Shown: positions 18,853-26,250 of the stretch, piece by piece
Layout: each line of letters begins with the position of its first letter
Numbering within the stretch: the stretch's first letter is position 1
NCBI RefSeq assembly: GCF_000956595.1
Contig: NZ_JYOO01000004.1
Location: forward strand, 1-64,000
Reading direction: 5' to 3'
Source of the DNA: Priestia aryabhattai B8W22
Lineage (GTDB): Bacteria; Bacillota; Bacilli; Bacillales; Bacillaceae_H
Length of the DNA stretch: 64,000 nucleotides
The notes under the pieces: generated by a model
What the model was told of the DNA's origin: nothing
The model's database searches: none
Seen by the model: only the letters and a program-made list of their open reading frames with translations
Translations under genes and position numbers: made by a program

Positions 18853-19298
18853 TGATGATCATTCCTTTTTTAGATTTTAAACTTTTGCAGTGACTCAAAC
18901 TTTCAATGGTAAAACTAATTATTCGAATAGTCAGAAAAATTAAGACGGATGCTTCTATTCATGAGATTATGCAGCTTTTACAGCTTGAAAGATGCCTTTT
19001 TAACAGACAACTAGCATGTGCGTCCTCTCTGACTCTCCCTTTCTCCTTTCAATATATATTTTTCTTATTCCCTATCTGCAATACAATTCAAAGGTCGTAC
19101 GATAAATGTGGCCTTATATTTAATGTATGTTAAAAAGGATAACATAAAATTCAAATAAATAAACAATAAATTCTACAAATTCTTAATTTTTTATACAAAT
19201 ATATTTATCTCACTAAATGATTCTTCAAAATCATCCTTTTATATATGTATCAAAGAAGTTCATGGCGCAATTATAAACCTAAAATTTAACATTTTCTA
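18853..19298. other. Gene-free AT-rich stretch
   Basis: Between the minus-strand aminotransferase and the plus-strand PadR gene there is about 450 bases of AT-rich sequence. I see no credible gene: a 75-codon plus-strand frame at 18906-19133 has no ribosome binding site and an implausible composition. The right edge holds the PadR promoter. Confidence 0.55.
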
Positions 19299-19357
19299 TT
19301 GACTGTTTATATCATTAAATGATATATATTAATTAACGATATATCGTTTAATGATAT
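19299..19357 (+). promoter_or_regulatory. Autoregulated padR promoter with two PadR boxes
   Basis: A -35 TTGACT (19299-19304) and a TATATA -10 (19323-19328) flank a perfect 17-base palindrome ATATCATTAAATGATAT (19309-19325). A second copy with one change, ATATCGTTTAATGATAT, lies at 19341-19357 just before the ribosome binding site. The centres are 32 bases apart, about three helical turns, which fits two dimers of a PadR repressor binding one face of the DNA. Confidence 0.7.
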
Positions 19358-19370
19358 AAGGAGGTTGAAT

Positions 19371-19697
19371 ATGCCGCGAAACGATTCATTAGAGACAGGG
19401 GAACTTACCGACACGTCTTACTACATCTTAGTGTCCCTCATAGAAGCAAAACACGGGTATCTTATTATGAAAACCATTGAAGACATGACCAATCAACAGT
19501 TTTCAATTGGACCTGCATCCATGTACACCACGATTAAAAAGCTTCTTGCAGCTGAGTTGATTATGCTTTTTAGCGAAAGCAAAGACAAAAAGAAAACGTA
19601 TGTTGCAACGGAAAAAGGAATTCAGTTTTTAAAAAAAGAAATTCAGCGCCGGAAAGAAATGATTAAACACGCTGAAGATGCTTTAGGAGGTTTATAA
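19371..19697 (+). CDS. PadR family transcriptional regulator
   Basis: The 108-residue regulator has a winged helix ('SYYILVSLIEAKHGYLIMKTIEDMTNQQFSIGPASMYTTIKKLLAAELI') and a short dimerisation helix. ATG 19371 lies six bases after AAGGAGG. It overlaps the DUF2812 gene's start region and is followed by it with no gap; PadR/DUF2812 pairs are common and often sense membrane stress or drugs. Two boxes in its own promoter suggest self-repression. Confidence 0.88.
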   Translation: MPRNDSLETGELTDTSYYILVSLIEAKHGYLIMKTIEDMTNQQFSIGPASMYTTIKKLLAAELIMLFSESKDKKKTYVATEKGIQFLKKEIQRRKEMIKHAEDALGGL

Positions 19698-20237
19698 ATG
19701 AAAAAGACAAAATACATAATGAGCGGCGGAACGGCTTTTGCAGAGCAAGAAGATTTACAAAAGCTCAGCGAGTATGCTAAAAAAGGCTGGCTTTTAGATC
19801 GTTTTGCATTTTTAGGATATATCTTAAAAAAAGGAGAGCCTCAAGACCTTCAATATTCACTGGATTTTCAGGAAAATGCAGATGATGAATATTTTCTGCT
19901 TTTTAAAGATGCTGGATGGCAGCACGTTTGTTCAGAGGGGAATGCCATGCATATTTTCAGCGCACCTCCGGGAACAAAACCTATCTATTCCGATATAGAG
20001 ACCATTATTGACAGATACAAACGAGAAAAGCATTTCGTAGGGAAAGCAGCACTATCTATTCTTGTTGCTATGGTGTTTTTTCTGTTTTTTAACGCTATGA
20101 GCTCATACGGCTGGCTGCCGGAAGCAGTAGGAATGATTAGCGACATTTTATTAATAATTTCAACAGTGCTTCTAGTATTTCCAGGACTTCCTTACCTGGC
20201 GTATCAGCGTAAGTTAAAAAAGCTTCGTAACATTTAA
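19698..20237 (+). CDS. DUF2812 membrane protein
   Basis: The 179-residue protein has an N-terminal soluble DUF2812 domain ('LQKLSEYAKKGWLLDRFAFLGYILKKGEPQDLQYSLDF', 'FKDAGWQHVCSEGNAMHIFSA') and two C-terminal helices (about residues 117-133 and 144-163). It follows the PadR gene with GGAGG inside that gene's 3' end, so the two are coupled. Its job is unknown; it may transmit a membrane signal to PadR. Confidence 0.85.
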   Translation: MKKTKYIMSGGTAFAEQEDLQKLSEYAKKGWLLDRFAFLGYILKKGEPQDLQYSLDFQENADDEYFLLFKDAGWQHVCSEGNAMHIFSAPPGTKPIYSDIETIIDRYKREKHFVGKAALSILVAMVFFLFFNAMSSYGWLPEAVGMISDILLIISTVLLVFPGLPYLAYQRKLKKLRNI

Positions 20238-20330
20238 AAATTCCCTTTTCATTGACCTGCCGTGTAAAACCCTTTATAATCCTTATTAACTCGATAAGAT
20301 TTAAAGGTTTTAATACAGGAGTGATGAAAA

Positions 20331-20507
20331 GTGAAATGGTTTCATTTACTGTTTAATGAACGATGCCCAAAATGCAAGCAAGTGTTAAATACATCAAAAT
20401 CTAACGCACTTCACGCTACTGTAGTGAAAGTGTGTCCGTCTAACCACTATCAAAAAGAATTTCATCCTGCGCTTGAAACGTACGTGGAAAGTGATGAAGT
20501 GTTATAA
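20331..20507 (+). CDS. 58-residue CxxC protein
   Basis: A GTG start after AGGAGTGATG opens a 58-residue basic protein with 'NERCPKCKQVLN' near its N-terminus and another Cys near residue 35 ('VKVCPSNHY'), which suggests a metal or thiol site. A terminator follows directly. I do not recognise the family. Confidence 0.6.
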   Translation: MKWFHLLFNERCPKCKQVLNTSKSNALHATVVKVCPSNHYQKEFHPALETYVESDEVL

Positions 20508-20535
20508 AAAAAGCTATGGGAATCCATAGCTTTTT
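20508..20535. terminator. Bidirectional terminator
   Basis: Stem AAAAAGCTATGG/CCATAGCTTTTT between the CxxC gene and the converging TauE gene. Confidence 0.82.
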
Positions 20536-21310
20536 ATAGTAGCCCCCACCAAATCTTAATTGCCGTTGCTAAAATCAAACCGGCAAGAATCCACTGAAGT
20601 ACTTTTGTATTCATTTTCTGACCAACTTTTGCACCAATTGGCGAAGCCATCAGGCTGGCAGCAATTAAGATAAGTGCCGGTATAAATGGAACTTGATGCG
20701 TTATTAGCTTTCCAACGGTTGAGCCAATGGAAGAAATGAAGGTAACAGCTAGTGAAGTTGCGATGGTAATTCGAGTTGGAATTTTAAGCACTACGAGCAT
20801 GACGGGAACTAAAATAAAGGCCCCTCCTGCTCCTAATATTCCTGCTACTGCTCCGATAAGCAGTGATAAAATAGAAGCTAACCCTTTATTGAATTGAAGC
20901 TTCCCATCTTGAATACAATCTAAATTTTTCTTTGGAATAAACATCATCATAACCGCAATAAGAGCTAACACTCCATACACAACATTTAATCCTTGTTCAC
21001 TCATATAATGTGAGCTGTAGCTTCCAAGCATGCTTCCGATTAGAATATTGCTGCCCATATATAAAATTAATGATTTGTTTAAAAATCCGCTTTTTCGATA
21101 CGCCCATACGCCGCCTATTGTCGCAAAGAACACTTGAACAGCTCCTGCACCTGAGACTTGATGAGCCGTTAATGCTCCTACTCCTACTAATGGAGGAATA
21201 TATAACAACATCGGATAATTAATAACAGACCCGCCAATACCGACCATACCGGAAATAAACGACCCAATAAATCCAATAAGAAAAAGCGTGATGATAAATG
21301 TAAGATCCAT
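20534..21310 (-). CDS. yrkJ: TauE/SafE family sulfite/thiosulfate exporter
   Basis: The 258-residue protein has about eight helices and the two TauE repeats ('[24 protein letters not shown]' and '[29 protein letters not shown]'). It probably exports sulfite or thiosulfate formed when persulfides are oxidised. It is the last gene of the sulfur cluster, 70 bases after a TusA gene, and matches B. subtilis yrkJ in type and position. GGAGCG precedes the ATG. Confidence 0.87.
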   Translation of the reverse strand: MDLTFIITLFLIGFIGSFISGMVGIGGSVINYPMLLYIPPLVGVGALTAHQVSGAGAVQVFFATIGGVWAYRKSGFLNKSLILYMGSNILIGSMLGSYSSHYMSEQGLNVVYGVLALIAVMMMFIPKKNLDCIQDGKLQFNKGLASILSLLIGAVAGILGAGGAFILVPVMLVVLKIPTRITIATSLAVTFISSIGSTVGKLITHQVPFIPALILIAASLMASPIGAKVGQKMNTKVLQWILAGLILATAIKIWWGLL

Positions 21311-21336
21311 CTATAGTCGCTCCGTTTCATATAAGG

Positions 21337-21366
21337 AAAGGGTACCTTTTGCAAGAGATACCCTTT
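21337..21366 (-). other. Hairpin between tusA and tauE genes
   Basis: Inverted repeat AAAGGGTA/TACCCTTT with a weak T-run. It could be an attenuator or RNA-stability element that lowers expression of the exporter relative to the upstream genes. Confidence 0.4.
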
Positions 21367-21380
21367 TCGTCCATTTTTTC

Positions 21381-21605
21381 TTATCCTTTTTTAATCCAAA
21401 ATTTAAGAACGTCGCCTTCTTCTGTCTGAAGAAGCTCATGACCGCCAGATTTCGCCCAGGCTGCAAGGTCGTTTTTTGCCCCTTTATCCGTTGCGTGAAT
21501 CTCTAACACTTGGCCAGCTTCTAGTTCATTCATTGCTTTTTTTGTTTTAACAATCGGCATTGGACATGCCAGCCCTTTTGCATCTAGTACTTTATTTGAT
21601 TCCAT
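21381..21605 (-). CDS. yrkI: TusA-like sulfur carrier protein
   Basis: The 74-residue TusA protein carries a persulfide on the Cys of 'GLACPMPIVKTKKAM' (residue about 13) and passes it between rhodaneses and other sulfur enzymes. It is close in sequence to the TusA domains at 22820 and 24659, so the three are recent duplicates. It follows the MBL-rhodanese gene by 24 bases. Confidence 0.88.
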   Translation of the reverse strand: MESNKVLDAKGLACPMPIVKTKKAMNELEAGQVLEIHATDKGAKNDLAAWAKSGGHELLQTEEGDVLKFWIKKG

Positions 21606-21629
21606 TTCTCTCTCTCCTTTGTTTAGGTT

Positions 21630-22757
21630 TTAGCGAATTGCACAGCGGTTTGGTCCAATCTCCATTTCACGCTGTTTTTCTTCATCTGGACTTACTTTCC
21701 CCATATTGGTTTCACGAATTTCTTGATAGGCATTTGGCTGCGGCGGTAAATTATCTGTTACTAAGTGTCTGAACTCTGCTTCGTCTTTTATATTTAATCC
21801 ATGATTTTTCGCAAACAACGTACCTAACTTTTCAGCTACGCTGCCGTTGTCATTTAGCTCATCAATAATCATAAAATGAGCTGGCAATACGATTAACTCA
21901 TCTGATAATGCTTTATAGCGTGTATAAAGCGTCTCGCGCAGATCGCCTACCCAGTCTTCAGCCATACCAGCTAAATCAGGACGCCCAATTGAGTCGATGA
22001 ACAAAATATCTCCTGAAAGCAAGTATTGATTGTCTACGATAAAAGAAGTTGATCCAATCGTATGACCCGGTGAATAAAGAGGCTGAATCGTAATCGTTGT
22101 GTTGCCAATTACGACATCACTGCCTTCTTCTAAAGCCTTGTAGTCAAAAATCACTTCTTCTGCATCCTTTGGAGGCAGCCAGTACGCTGCATTTGTTGCT
22201 TCCGCAATGACTCTTCCTCCTGAAATGTGATCTGCATGAAGGTGCGTATCAAACACATGCTTAACTGTGACACCAAGCTCTTTGGCGAAATTGATATACA
22301 CATCTGCCATACGCGTCGCATCAATAATAGCCGCTTCACCGTTTGATACGATCATATAAGATAAGCATCCTTTACCGATACGAACAAACTGATAAATTTC
22401 TCCGCCGTCTTTTAAATCGCCGACTTTAACAGGCTCTAAATATTCACTCCACGCTTTCATACCGCCTTTTAGGTACGATACGGTAAGACCCGCTTCTGAA
22501 AGCATGTCAGCTACCATCACCGATGAACCTTCTTTGGCGCAGACAACTAACACTTCTTTATCAGAAGGGATTTTTTCTAAGATTTCTTCTACTCCGTCTA
22601 AAAGATCGAAGTATGGAACATTTAAATGATCGAAGTAATGACCTTCAATTTTCCAATCGCTAAAATCATTTTCATTACGAACGTCCAAGATAAATAGCGG
22701 TTCTTTATTAATAATTTTAGCTGTAACTTCTTTTGCAGTAAGTACATGTACTGTCAT
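21630..22757 (-). CDS. yrkH: Rhodanese-metallo-beta-lactamase fusion, persulfide dioxygenase type
   Basis: The 375-residue protein starts with a rhodanese domain (residues 1-110, active Cys in 'VVCAKEGSS'). A metallo-beta-lactamase domain follows with iron ligands in '[12 protein letters not shown]' (near residue 170), 'YSPGHTIGS' and '[10 protein letters not shown]'. It is the ETHE1/CstB type that oxidises persulfide to sulfite and, with the rhodanese, may form thiosulfate. The ribosome binding site (AAGGGGG) is part of the CstR-like operator at 22764-22779. Confidence 0.88.
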   Translation of the reverse strand: MTVHVLTAKEVTAKIINKEPLFILDVRNENDFSDWKIEGHYFDHLNVPYFDLLDGVEEILEKIPSDKEVLVVCAKEGSSVMVADMLSEAGLTVSYLKGGMKAWSEYLEPVKVGDLKDGGEIYQFVRIGKGCLSYMIVSNGEAAIIDATRMADVYINFAKELGVTVKHVFDTHLHADHISGGRVIAEATNAAYWLPPKDAEEVIFDYKALEEGSDVVIGNTTITIQPLYSPGHTIGSTSFIVDNQYLLSGDILFIDSIGRPDLAGMAEDWVGDLRETLYTRYKALSDELIVLPAHFMIIDELNDNGSVAEKLGTLFAKNHGLNIKDEAEFRHLVTDNLPPQPNAYQEIRETNMGKVSPDEEKQREMEIGPNRCAIR

Positions 22758-22763
22758 ATTAAA

Positions 22764-22779
22764 ATACCCCCTTAGGTAT
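22764..22779 (-). promoter_or_regulatory. CstR-like operator before the MBL-rhodanese gene
   Basis: ATACCCCCTTAGGTAT on the plus strand, one of five near-identical palindromes in the cluster. Its G-run also serves as the Shine-Dalgarno sequence, seven to nine bases before the ATG. Confidence 0.65.
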
Positions 22780-22819
22780 ATGAAATATCAAAATTTTTTA
22801 ATCCATTATAATCGATTGG

Positions 22820-23371
22820 TTATTCTACTTTACCTGTCCAGTCACGCATACCAGGAACCACGTTAATTACGTTTTTAAATCCTTGCTTTTTCATCGTTTG
22901 CCCTGCCATTTCACTTCGTCTTCCAGAGTGGCAAATAATATAAATTTCATTCTCTTTATTTAGCTCATTCGAACGTTTTTCTACTTCGCCAAGCGGAATA
23001 TGAACTACGCCTGGAATATGAGCTTCATCGTATTCTTCTACTTCGCGAACGTCTAAAATATGAAGATGTTCATCATTCTCTACTTTTTTCGCAAATTCTT
23101 CTAATGAAATTTCAGGAATTGGCGTTGCGTTTTCTTCAGCGCCGCCTTTACGAAGAAAGTGGTGCAGAACGTCACCTGCTGTCTCTGTACCTAAATACTC
23201 ATGGCCTGTGCTTTTTGCCCACGCTTGTAAGTCAGCCGTAGAGCCTTTATCTGTTGCTTGAATTTCTAGTACTTGACCTGCTTCTAATTCATTCATTTTC
23301 TTCTTTGTTCTTACGATTGGCATTGGACACGCTAGCCCTTTTGCATCTAATACGAAGTTTGCTTGCATCAT
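22820..23371 (-). CDS. yrkF: TusA-rhodanese fusion sulfurtransferase
   Basis: The 183-residue protein joins a TusA domain (residues 1-75, Cys in 'GLACPMPIVRTKKKM') to a rhodanese domain (residues about 85-183, active loop 'CHSGRRSEMAG'). It can take sulfane sulfur from a donor and relay it within one chain, as proposed for YrkF and CstA. It has its own operator at 23394-23409 and a GGAGG site. Confidence 0.9.
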   Translation of the reverse strand: MMQANFVLDAKGLACPMPIVRTKKKMNELEAGQVLEIQATDKGSTADLQAWAKSTGHEYLGTETAGDVLHHFLRKGGAEENATPIPEISLEEFAKKVENDEHLHILDVREVEEYDEAHIPGVVHIPLGEVEKRSNELNKENEIYIICHSGRRSEMAGQTMKKQGFKNVINVVPGMRDWTGKVE

Positions 23372-23393
23372 TTCTTTTTCCTCCTTGGTTTAA

Positions 23394-23409
23394 ATACTGG
23401 TAGGGGTAT
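23394..23409 (-). promoter_or_regulatory. CstR-like operator before the TusA-rhodanese gene
   Basis: ATACTGGTAGGGGTAT, with a TAGACA-like -35 on its upstream side and a TATTTA-like -10 on its downstream side, so a repressor here would fill the promoter spacer. Confidence 0.68.
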
Positions 23410-23426
23410 ATTTTTGTCTAAAAAAA

Positions 23427-23723
23427 TTAGACCGTTTCCCCTTTCCACTCCATCATTCCGCCGTTCATATTCGTTACACTGTAGCCTTGCTGCTCAAGAA
23501 AACGAGCTGCCATACCGCTTCTGCCACCAGAACGACAGACAACAATATAATTCTTTGCTTTATCTAACTCATGCATACGGAATTCCAATAAAGGAAGCGG
23601 AATATTTAACGCATTTGGTATTTTACCTGTTTTTACTTCCTCTACTTCACGCACGTCTAAAATGTGAATTTGTTCTTGTTTTTTTACTAATTGTTCTACT
23701 TCTTGTGCTGCTATTGCCTTCAC
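23427..23723 (-). CDS. Single-domain rhodanese
   Basis: The 98-residue cytosolic rhodanese has the active loop 'VVCRSGGRSGMAAR' (Cys near residue 62) and the conserved 'ILDVREVEEVKTGKIPNALNIPL'. It transfers sulfane sulfur. It follows the membrane-anchored rhodanese by 22 bases and probably shares its transcript. Confidence 0.9.
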   Translation of the reverse strand: MKAIAAQEVEQLVKKQEQIHILDVREVEEVKTGKIPNALNIPLPLLEFRMHELDKAKNYIVVCRSGGRSGMAARFLEQQGYSVTNMNGGMMEWKGETV

Positions 23724-23745
23724 GCTGCGTCTCCTCCTTTTTGAT

Positions 23746-24102
23746 TTATCTCCACGTATTCATGCCGCCTTTAACGTTGGTGATGGATGTAAAACCTTGC
23801 TTTTTCAACAGTTTACTTGCTTTCATACTTCTCATTCCGCTTTGACAAATAACGACTACTTCTCTGTCTTTTAAAAGCTGGCCTGTTTGCGCTGGCAGTT
23901 CTGATAAAGGAATGTTTCGAAATCCTTTAATATGTTTGGTACGAAATTCATGCGGTGTTCGCACGTCGATAAACTGGTTATTTTTATTTTTCAACTTTGC
24001 TTTTAACTCCGTCGTGGCTATTTGCTGAATACCTTTTACTGGTGCAAAACGCTGATACAAAAACCACAACAGAAATATGATAATAAGCGCATTGATAATC
24101 AT
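23746..24102 (-). CDS. Membrane-anchored rhodanese
   Basis: The 118-residue protein has one N-terminal membrane helix (residues 1-18) and then a rhodanese domain with active loop 'VICQSGMRSMKAS' (Cys near residue 88). It faces the cytosol if the helix is a simple anchor. Its layout parallels the protein at 25229, which lacks the cysteine. It lies 27 bases after the DsrE gene. Confidence 0.87.
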   Translation of the reverse strand: MIINALIIIFLLWFLYQRFAPVKGIQQIATTELKAKLKNKNNQFIDVRTPHEFRTKHIKGFRNIPLSELPAQTGQLLKDREVVVICQSGMRSMKASKLLKKQGFTSITNVKGGMNTWR

Positions 24103-24129
24103 ATTGACCCTCGCTTCATGAGTTATCTT

Positions 24130-24612
24130 TTAGATGAATAAGTTTACGTTTCCGTCTTCTGCGTCGGCTAAATACGCCGCTACGCCTGCATAATCAATAT
24201 TATCTAGCAGTTCTTTTTCCTGTAACCCTAGAAGATCCATCGTCATCGTACAAGCCACTAGCTTCACATCTTGTTCCTGTGCCATTTCGATAAGCTGCGG
24301 CAGCGTTAGGGCATTATGCTTTTTCATGACATTTTTAATCATTTTAGGTCCCATACCTGCAAAGTTCATTTTAGATAAGCCCATTTTATCCGCACCGCGC
24401 GGCATCATTTTACCAAACATCTTTTCTAAAAATCCTTTTTTCACCGGAACCATTTCTTCTTTACGAAGCGCATTCAATCCCCAAAACGTATGGAATATTG
24501 TCACTTCATGGTCATAAGCAGCCGCTCCGTTGGCAATAATATAAGCTGCCATCGCTTTGTCATAATCACCGCTAAATAATACAATTGTTGTTCGTTTCTT
24601 TTGTTCAGTCAT
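24130..24612 (-). CDS. yrkE: DsrE/DsrF/DrsH-like sulfur relay protein
   Basis: The 160-residue DsrE-family protein has 'TIVLFSGDYDKAMAAYIIANGAAAYDHEVTIF' at the N-terminus and the conserved cysteine in 'VKLVACTMTMDLLGL' near residue 122, which may carry persulfide. B. subtilis YrkE is of the same type. GGAGGG sits just before the ATG, with a CstR-like operator directly upstream of it. Confidence 0.88.
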   Translation of the reverse strand: MTEQKKRTTIVLFSGDYDKAMAAYIIANGAAAYDHEVTIFHTFWGLNALRKEEMVPVKKGFLEKMFGKMMPRGADKMGLSKMNFAGMGPKMIKNVMKKHNALTLPQLIEMAQEQDVKLVACTMTMDLLGLQEKELLDNIDYAGVAAYLADAEDGNVNLFI

Positions 24613-24625
24613 GTTGTCCCTCCTA

Positions 24626-24641
24626 TTACCCTATGGGGTAT
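24626..24641 (-). promoter_or_regulatory. CstR-like operator before the DsrE gene
   Basis: TTACCCTATGGGGTAT, 14 bases before the ATG and touching the ribosome binding site. A TTGGAA box lies on its upstream side, inside the end of the preceding tusA gene. Placement this close to the start codon is unusual. Confidence 0.6.
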
Positions 24642-24658
24642 ATTTAATTCCAAAAAAA

Positions 24659-24886
24659 TTAGCCTTTTTGAATGTAAAAGATAAATGTACTGCCTTCTTC
24701 TTTAAAATCAATAAGCTCGTGTCCTGTTGATTTTGTCCAAGCTGTTAAATCACTTTTAGCACCTTTATCTGTTGTTTGCACTTCTAATACTTGACCTGTT
24801 GTTAAAGTATCCATTGCTTTTTTTGTTTTGACGATTGGCATTGGACAAGCTAATCCTTTTGCATCTAAAACTTGATCAATTTTCAT
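24659..24886 (-). CDS. TusA-like sulfur carrier protein
   Basis: A 75-residue TusA protein with persulfide Cys in 'GLACPMPIVKTKKAM'. It is a near copy of the one at 21381. It opens the middle part of the cluster behind its own operator at 24915-24930, with GGAGAGAT before the ATG. Confidence 0.88.
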   Translation of the reverse strand: MKIDQVLDAKGLACPMPIVKTKKAMDTLTTGQVLEVQTTDKGAKSDLTAWTKSTGHELIDFKEEGSTFIFYIQKG

Positions 24887-24914
24887 CGTATTTATCTCTC
24901 CTTTTTATATACAT

Positions 24915-24930
24915 ATACCTGTAGGGGTAT
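24915..24930 (-). promoter_or_regulatory. CstR-like operator before tusA
   Basis: ATACCTGTAGGGGTAT, about 30 bases before the tusA start. TATAAT-like boxes lie on either side. Confidence 0.68.
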
Positions 24931-24978
24931 ATTATACTAAATAATGATATTCGTCGACCTTAAACAAGGTGACAATGA

Positions 24979-25239
24979 TTAACGACTTTTCACTAACAGC
25001 TGTACAGCTTCTTTCACTAAACCTTCCGTTGGCTCTCCTTGCTCCAGGCTTTCTCTGACGCACTGTTCAAGATTGCTGCTTACAATGACTCCCATTGTGC
25101 GATCAATGGCACTTCTTGCAGCAGATAATTGAGTCACGACGTCTCGGCAGTCTCTTCCTTGTTCCATCATGCTAAGCACGCCTTTTAGCTGCCCTTCAAT
25201 TCGGCGCAGACGATTTTTCACTTGTTGATTATACTCCAT
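24979..25239 (-). CDS. cstR: CstR-type persulfide-sensing repressor (CsoR family)
   Basis: The 86-residue all-helical repressor begins 'MEYNQQVKNRLRRIEGQLKGV', the DNA-binding face of the CsoR/RcnR family. It keeps two cysteines (Cys31 in 'GRDCRDV' and Cys60 in 'NLEQCVRE'), but the copper-binding histidine of CsoR is Asn here (SSNLEQC). That pattern fits CstR, which forms di- to tetrasulfide bridges on persulfide exposure and then leaves the operator. Its start overlaps the 3' end of the upstream rhodanese-like gene, so both are made from one message. B. subtilis YrkD is the likely counterpart. Confidence 0.85.
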   Translation of the reverse strand: MEYNQQVKNRLRRIEGQLKGVLSMMEQGRDCRDVVTQLSAARSAIDRTMGVIVSSNLEQCVRESLEQGEPTEGLVKEAVQLLVKSR

Positions 25240-25597
25240 AATCGAATACCCCTTTCTTTCCTTTACTTTTACACGCTGCTAACTCATAGCTGGGTACTTC
25301 AAAACCTTTTTTTCGTAAAAACCGTTCGCCTAAATTTAACTCCACTCTATCTCCGGCAATCAGATGAACGCTGCCCTGTGGAATTTCTGAATAAAAGCGT
25401 TTGAGATACGCATACGGAATAACTGTACCAATAGAATCGCGAACTTCATGATAATGGCGAATATCTAAAACCGTTCGCCCACGTTCTTTTGCTTCAGATT
25501 CCCGTATGCACTGTATTCCTTTAACGGGATAATAACGTCTGTATGCAATAAATAAAATAGCAAGCAATAACACTGCTATATAGAGCATAACAATCAC
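25229..25597 (-). CDS. Membrane-anchored rhodanese-like protein lacking the catalytic Cys
   Basis: The 122-residue protein has one N-terminal helix (residues 2-17) and a rhodanese-like domain ('ILDIRHYHEVRDSIGTVIPYAYLK' form). Where an active loop CxxGxRS should stand it reads 'LIAGDRVELNLG', so the catalytic cysteine is gone. Only one Cys remains near the C-terminus ('AACKSKG'). It opens the cluster and overlaps cstR by 11 bases. It may be a regulatory or scaffold partner rather than an enzyme. Confidence 0.72.
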   Translation of the reverse strand: MIVMLYIAVLLLAILFIAYRRYYPVKGIQCIRESEAKERGRTVLDIRHYHEVRDSIGTVIPYAYLKRFYSEIPQGSVHLIAGDRVELNLGERFLRKKGFEVPSYELAACKSKGKKGVFDYGV

Positions 25598-25633
25598 CGC
25601 CTTGCTATTAATTTGATGTTGTTTACATGCTCT

Positions 25634-25662
25634 ATATTATACCCCTATAGGTATATTGTCAA
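25634..25662 (-). promoter_or_regulatory. First promoter of the sulfur cluster with CstR-like operator
   Basis: On the minus strand TTGACA (25657-25662) is followed by the operator ATACCTATAGGGGTAT (25639-25654) and TAATAT/TATAAT (25634-25641). The operator therefore fills the spacer between -35 and -10, an arrangement that lets one repressor tetramer block RNA polymerase. Confidence 0.75.
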
Positions 25663-25877
25663 GCGAGAAAATTATATTTAATTTTACTTATTTACATGGA
25701 TCCTTTCATACGAACCAATCCACTTTATACACCTTAGGAATCATGAATGTTTTCTTTAATCTGCTTTATTGTGTGTACCCCCTCCCCTATAGACCAAACA
25801 GACTTTTCCGTTTTCATACATCACCTGGGCTCATATAAATTACTAAAAAATAAGCTTACTGCACCATTCACCATCTG
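25663..25877. other. Gene-free stretch
   Basis: AT-rich sequence between the divergent sulfur cluster promoter and the terminator of the repeat-protein gene. I see no coding region here; short frames have no ribosome binding site. Confidence 0.5.
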
Positions 25878-25879
25878 CG

Positions 25880-25920
25880 CACAAAAGGCCCAGTTCTCCT
25901 TGGGAACTGGGCCTTTTGTG
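25880..25920 (-). terminator. Terminator of the repeat-protein gene
   Basis: Strong stem AAAAGGCCCAGTTC/GAACTGGGCCTTTT directly after the WNQWH repeat gene on the minus strand. Confidence 0.88.
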
Positions 25921-25932
25921 TTAAAAAGCTGA

Positions 25933-26250
25933 TTAGCTTTGATGATAAATATTATGCCATTGATTCCACGAACTGTGTGGATGCTGCTGGTGCCACTGAT
26001 TCCATGGCACATATGGATTTTGCTGATGCCACTGATTCCACGAACCGTGCGGATACTGCTGATGCCACTGATTCCAAGGTGTGTATGGATGTTGTTGATG
26101 CCATTGATTCCATGTGCCGTGCGGATACTGTTTATGCCACTGCTCCCAAGGTACATGAGGATGTTGCTGATGCCATTGATTCCACGTGCCTTGAGGATGC
26201 TGGTGATGCCATTGTTCCCATGGAATGTAATGTTGCTGTCCTTGATGCAT
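25933..26250 (-). CDS. Trp/His/Gln-rich 12-residue tandem-repeat protein
   Basis: The 105-residue product consists almost wholly of eight tandem 12-residue units after an 8-residue leader (MHQGQQHY). The unit is x-P/T/S-W-[NE]-Q-W-H-x-Q-[HYN]-P-x, for example GTWNQWHQQHPH. Units alternate between a 'PW' type (IPW, VPW, TPW, VPW) and a 'GTW/GSW/SSW' type, so the true period is 24 residues (72 bases). About a third of residues are Trp or His and there is no Cys, no signal peptide and no membrane helix. GGAG precedes the ATG and a strong terminator follows, so it is a real gene. I know no function; metal binding, a spore or envelope layer, or a self-assembling role are all guesses. Confidence 0.75.
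   Translation of the reverse strand: MHQGQQHYIPWEQWHHQHPQGTWNQWHQQHPHVPWEQWHKQYPHGTWNQWHQQHPYTPWNQWHQQYPHGSWNQWHQQNPYVPWNQWHQQHPHSSWNQWHNIYHQS
25945..26226 (-). repeat. 36-bp tandem repeats inside the WNQWH gene
   Basis: Eight imperfect 36-base units with a 72-base superperiod. Because the unit is a multiple of three and lacks stops, the other strand is open in two frames as well. No unique spacers separate the units, so this is not a CRISPR array. Confidence 0.85.

Noticed and set aside
18906-19133. Plus-strand 75-codon frame
   Set aside because: No ribosome binding site, no recognisable motif, in an AT-rich gap.
25933-26250. CRISPR array
   Set aside because: Units are contiguous, vary in sequence, have no unique spacers, encode protein with a clear start and terminator, and no cas gene is near.
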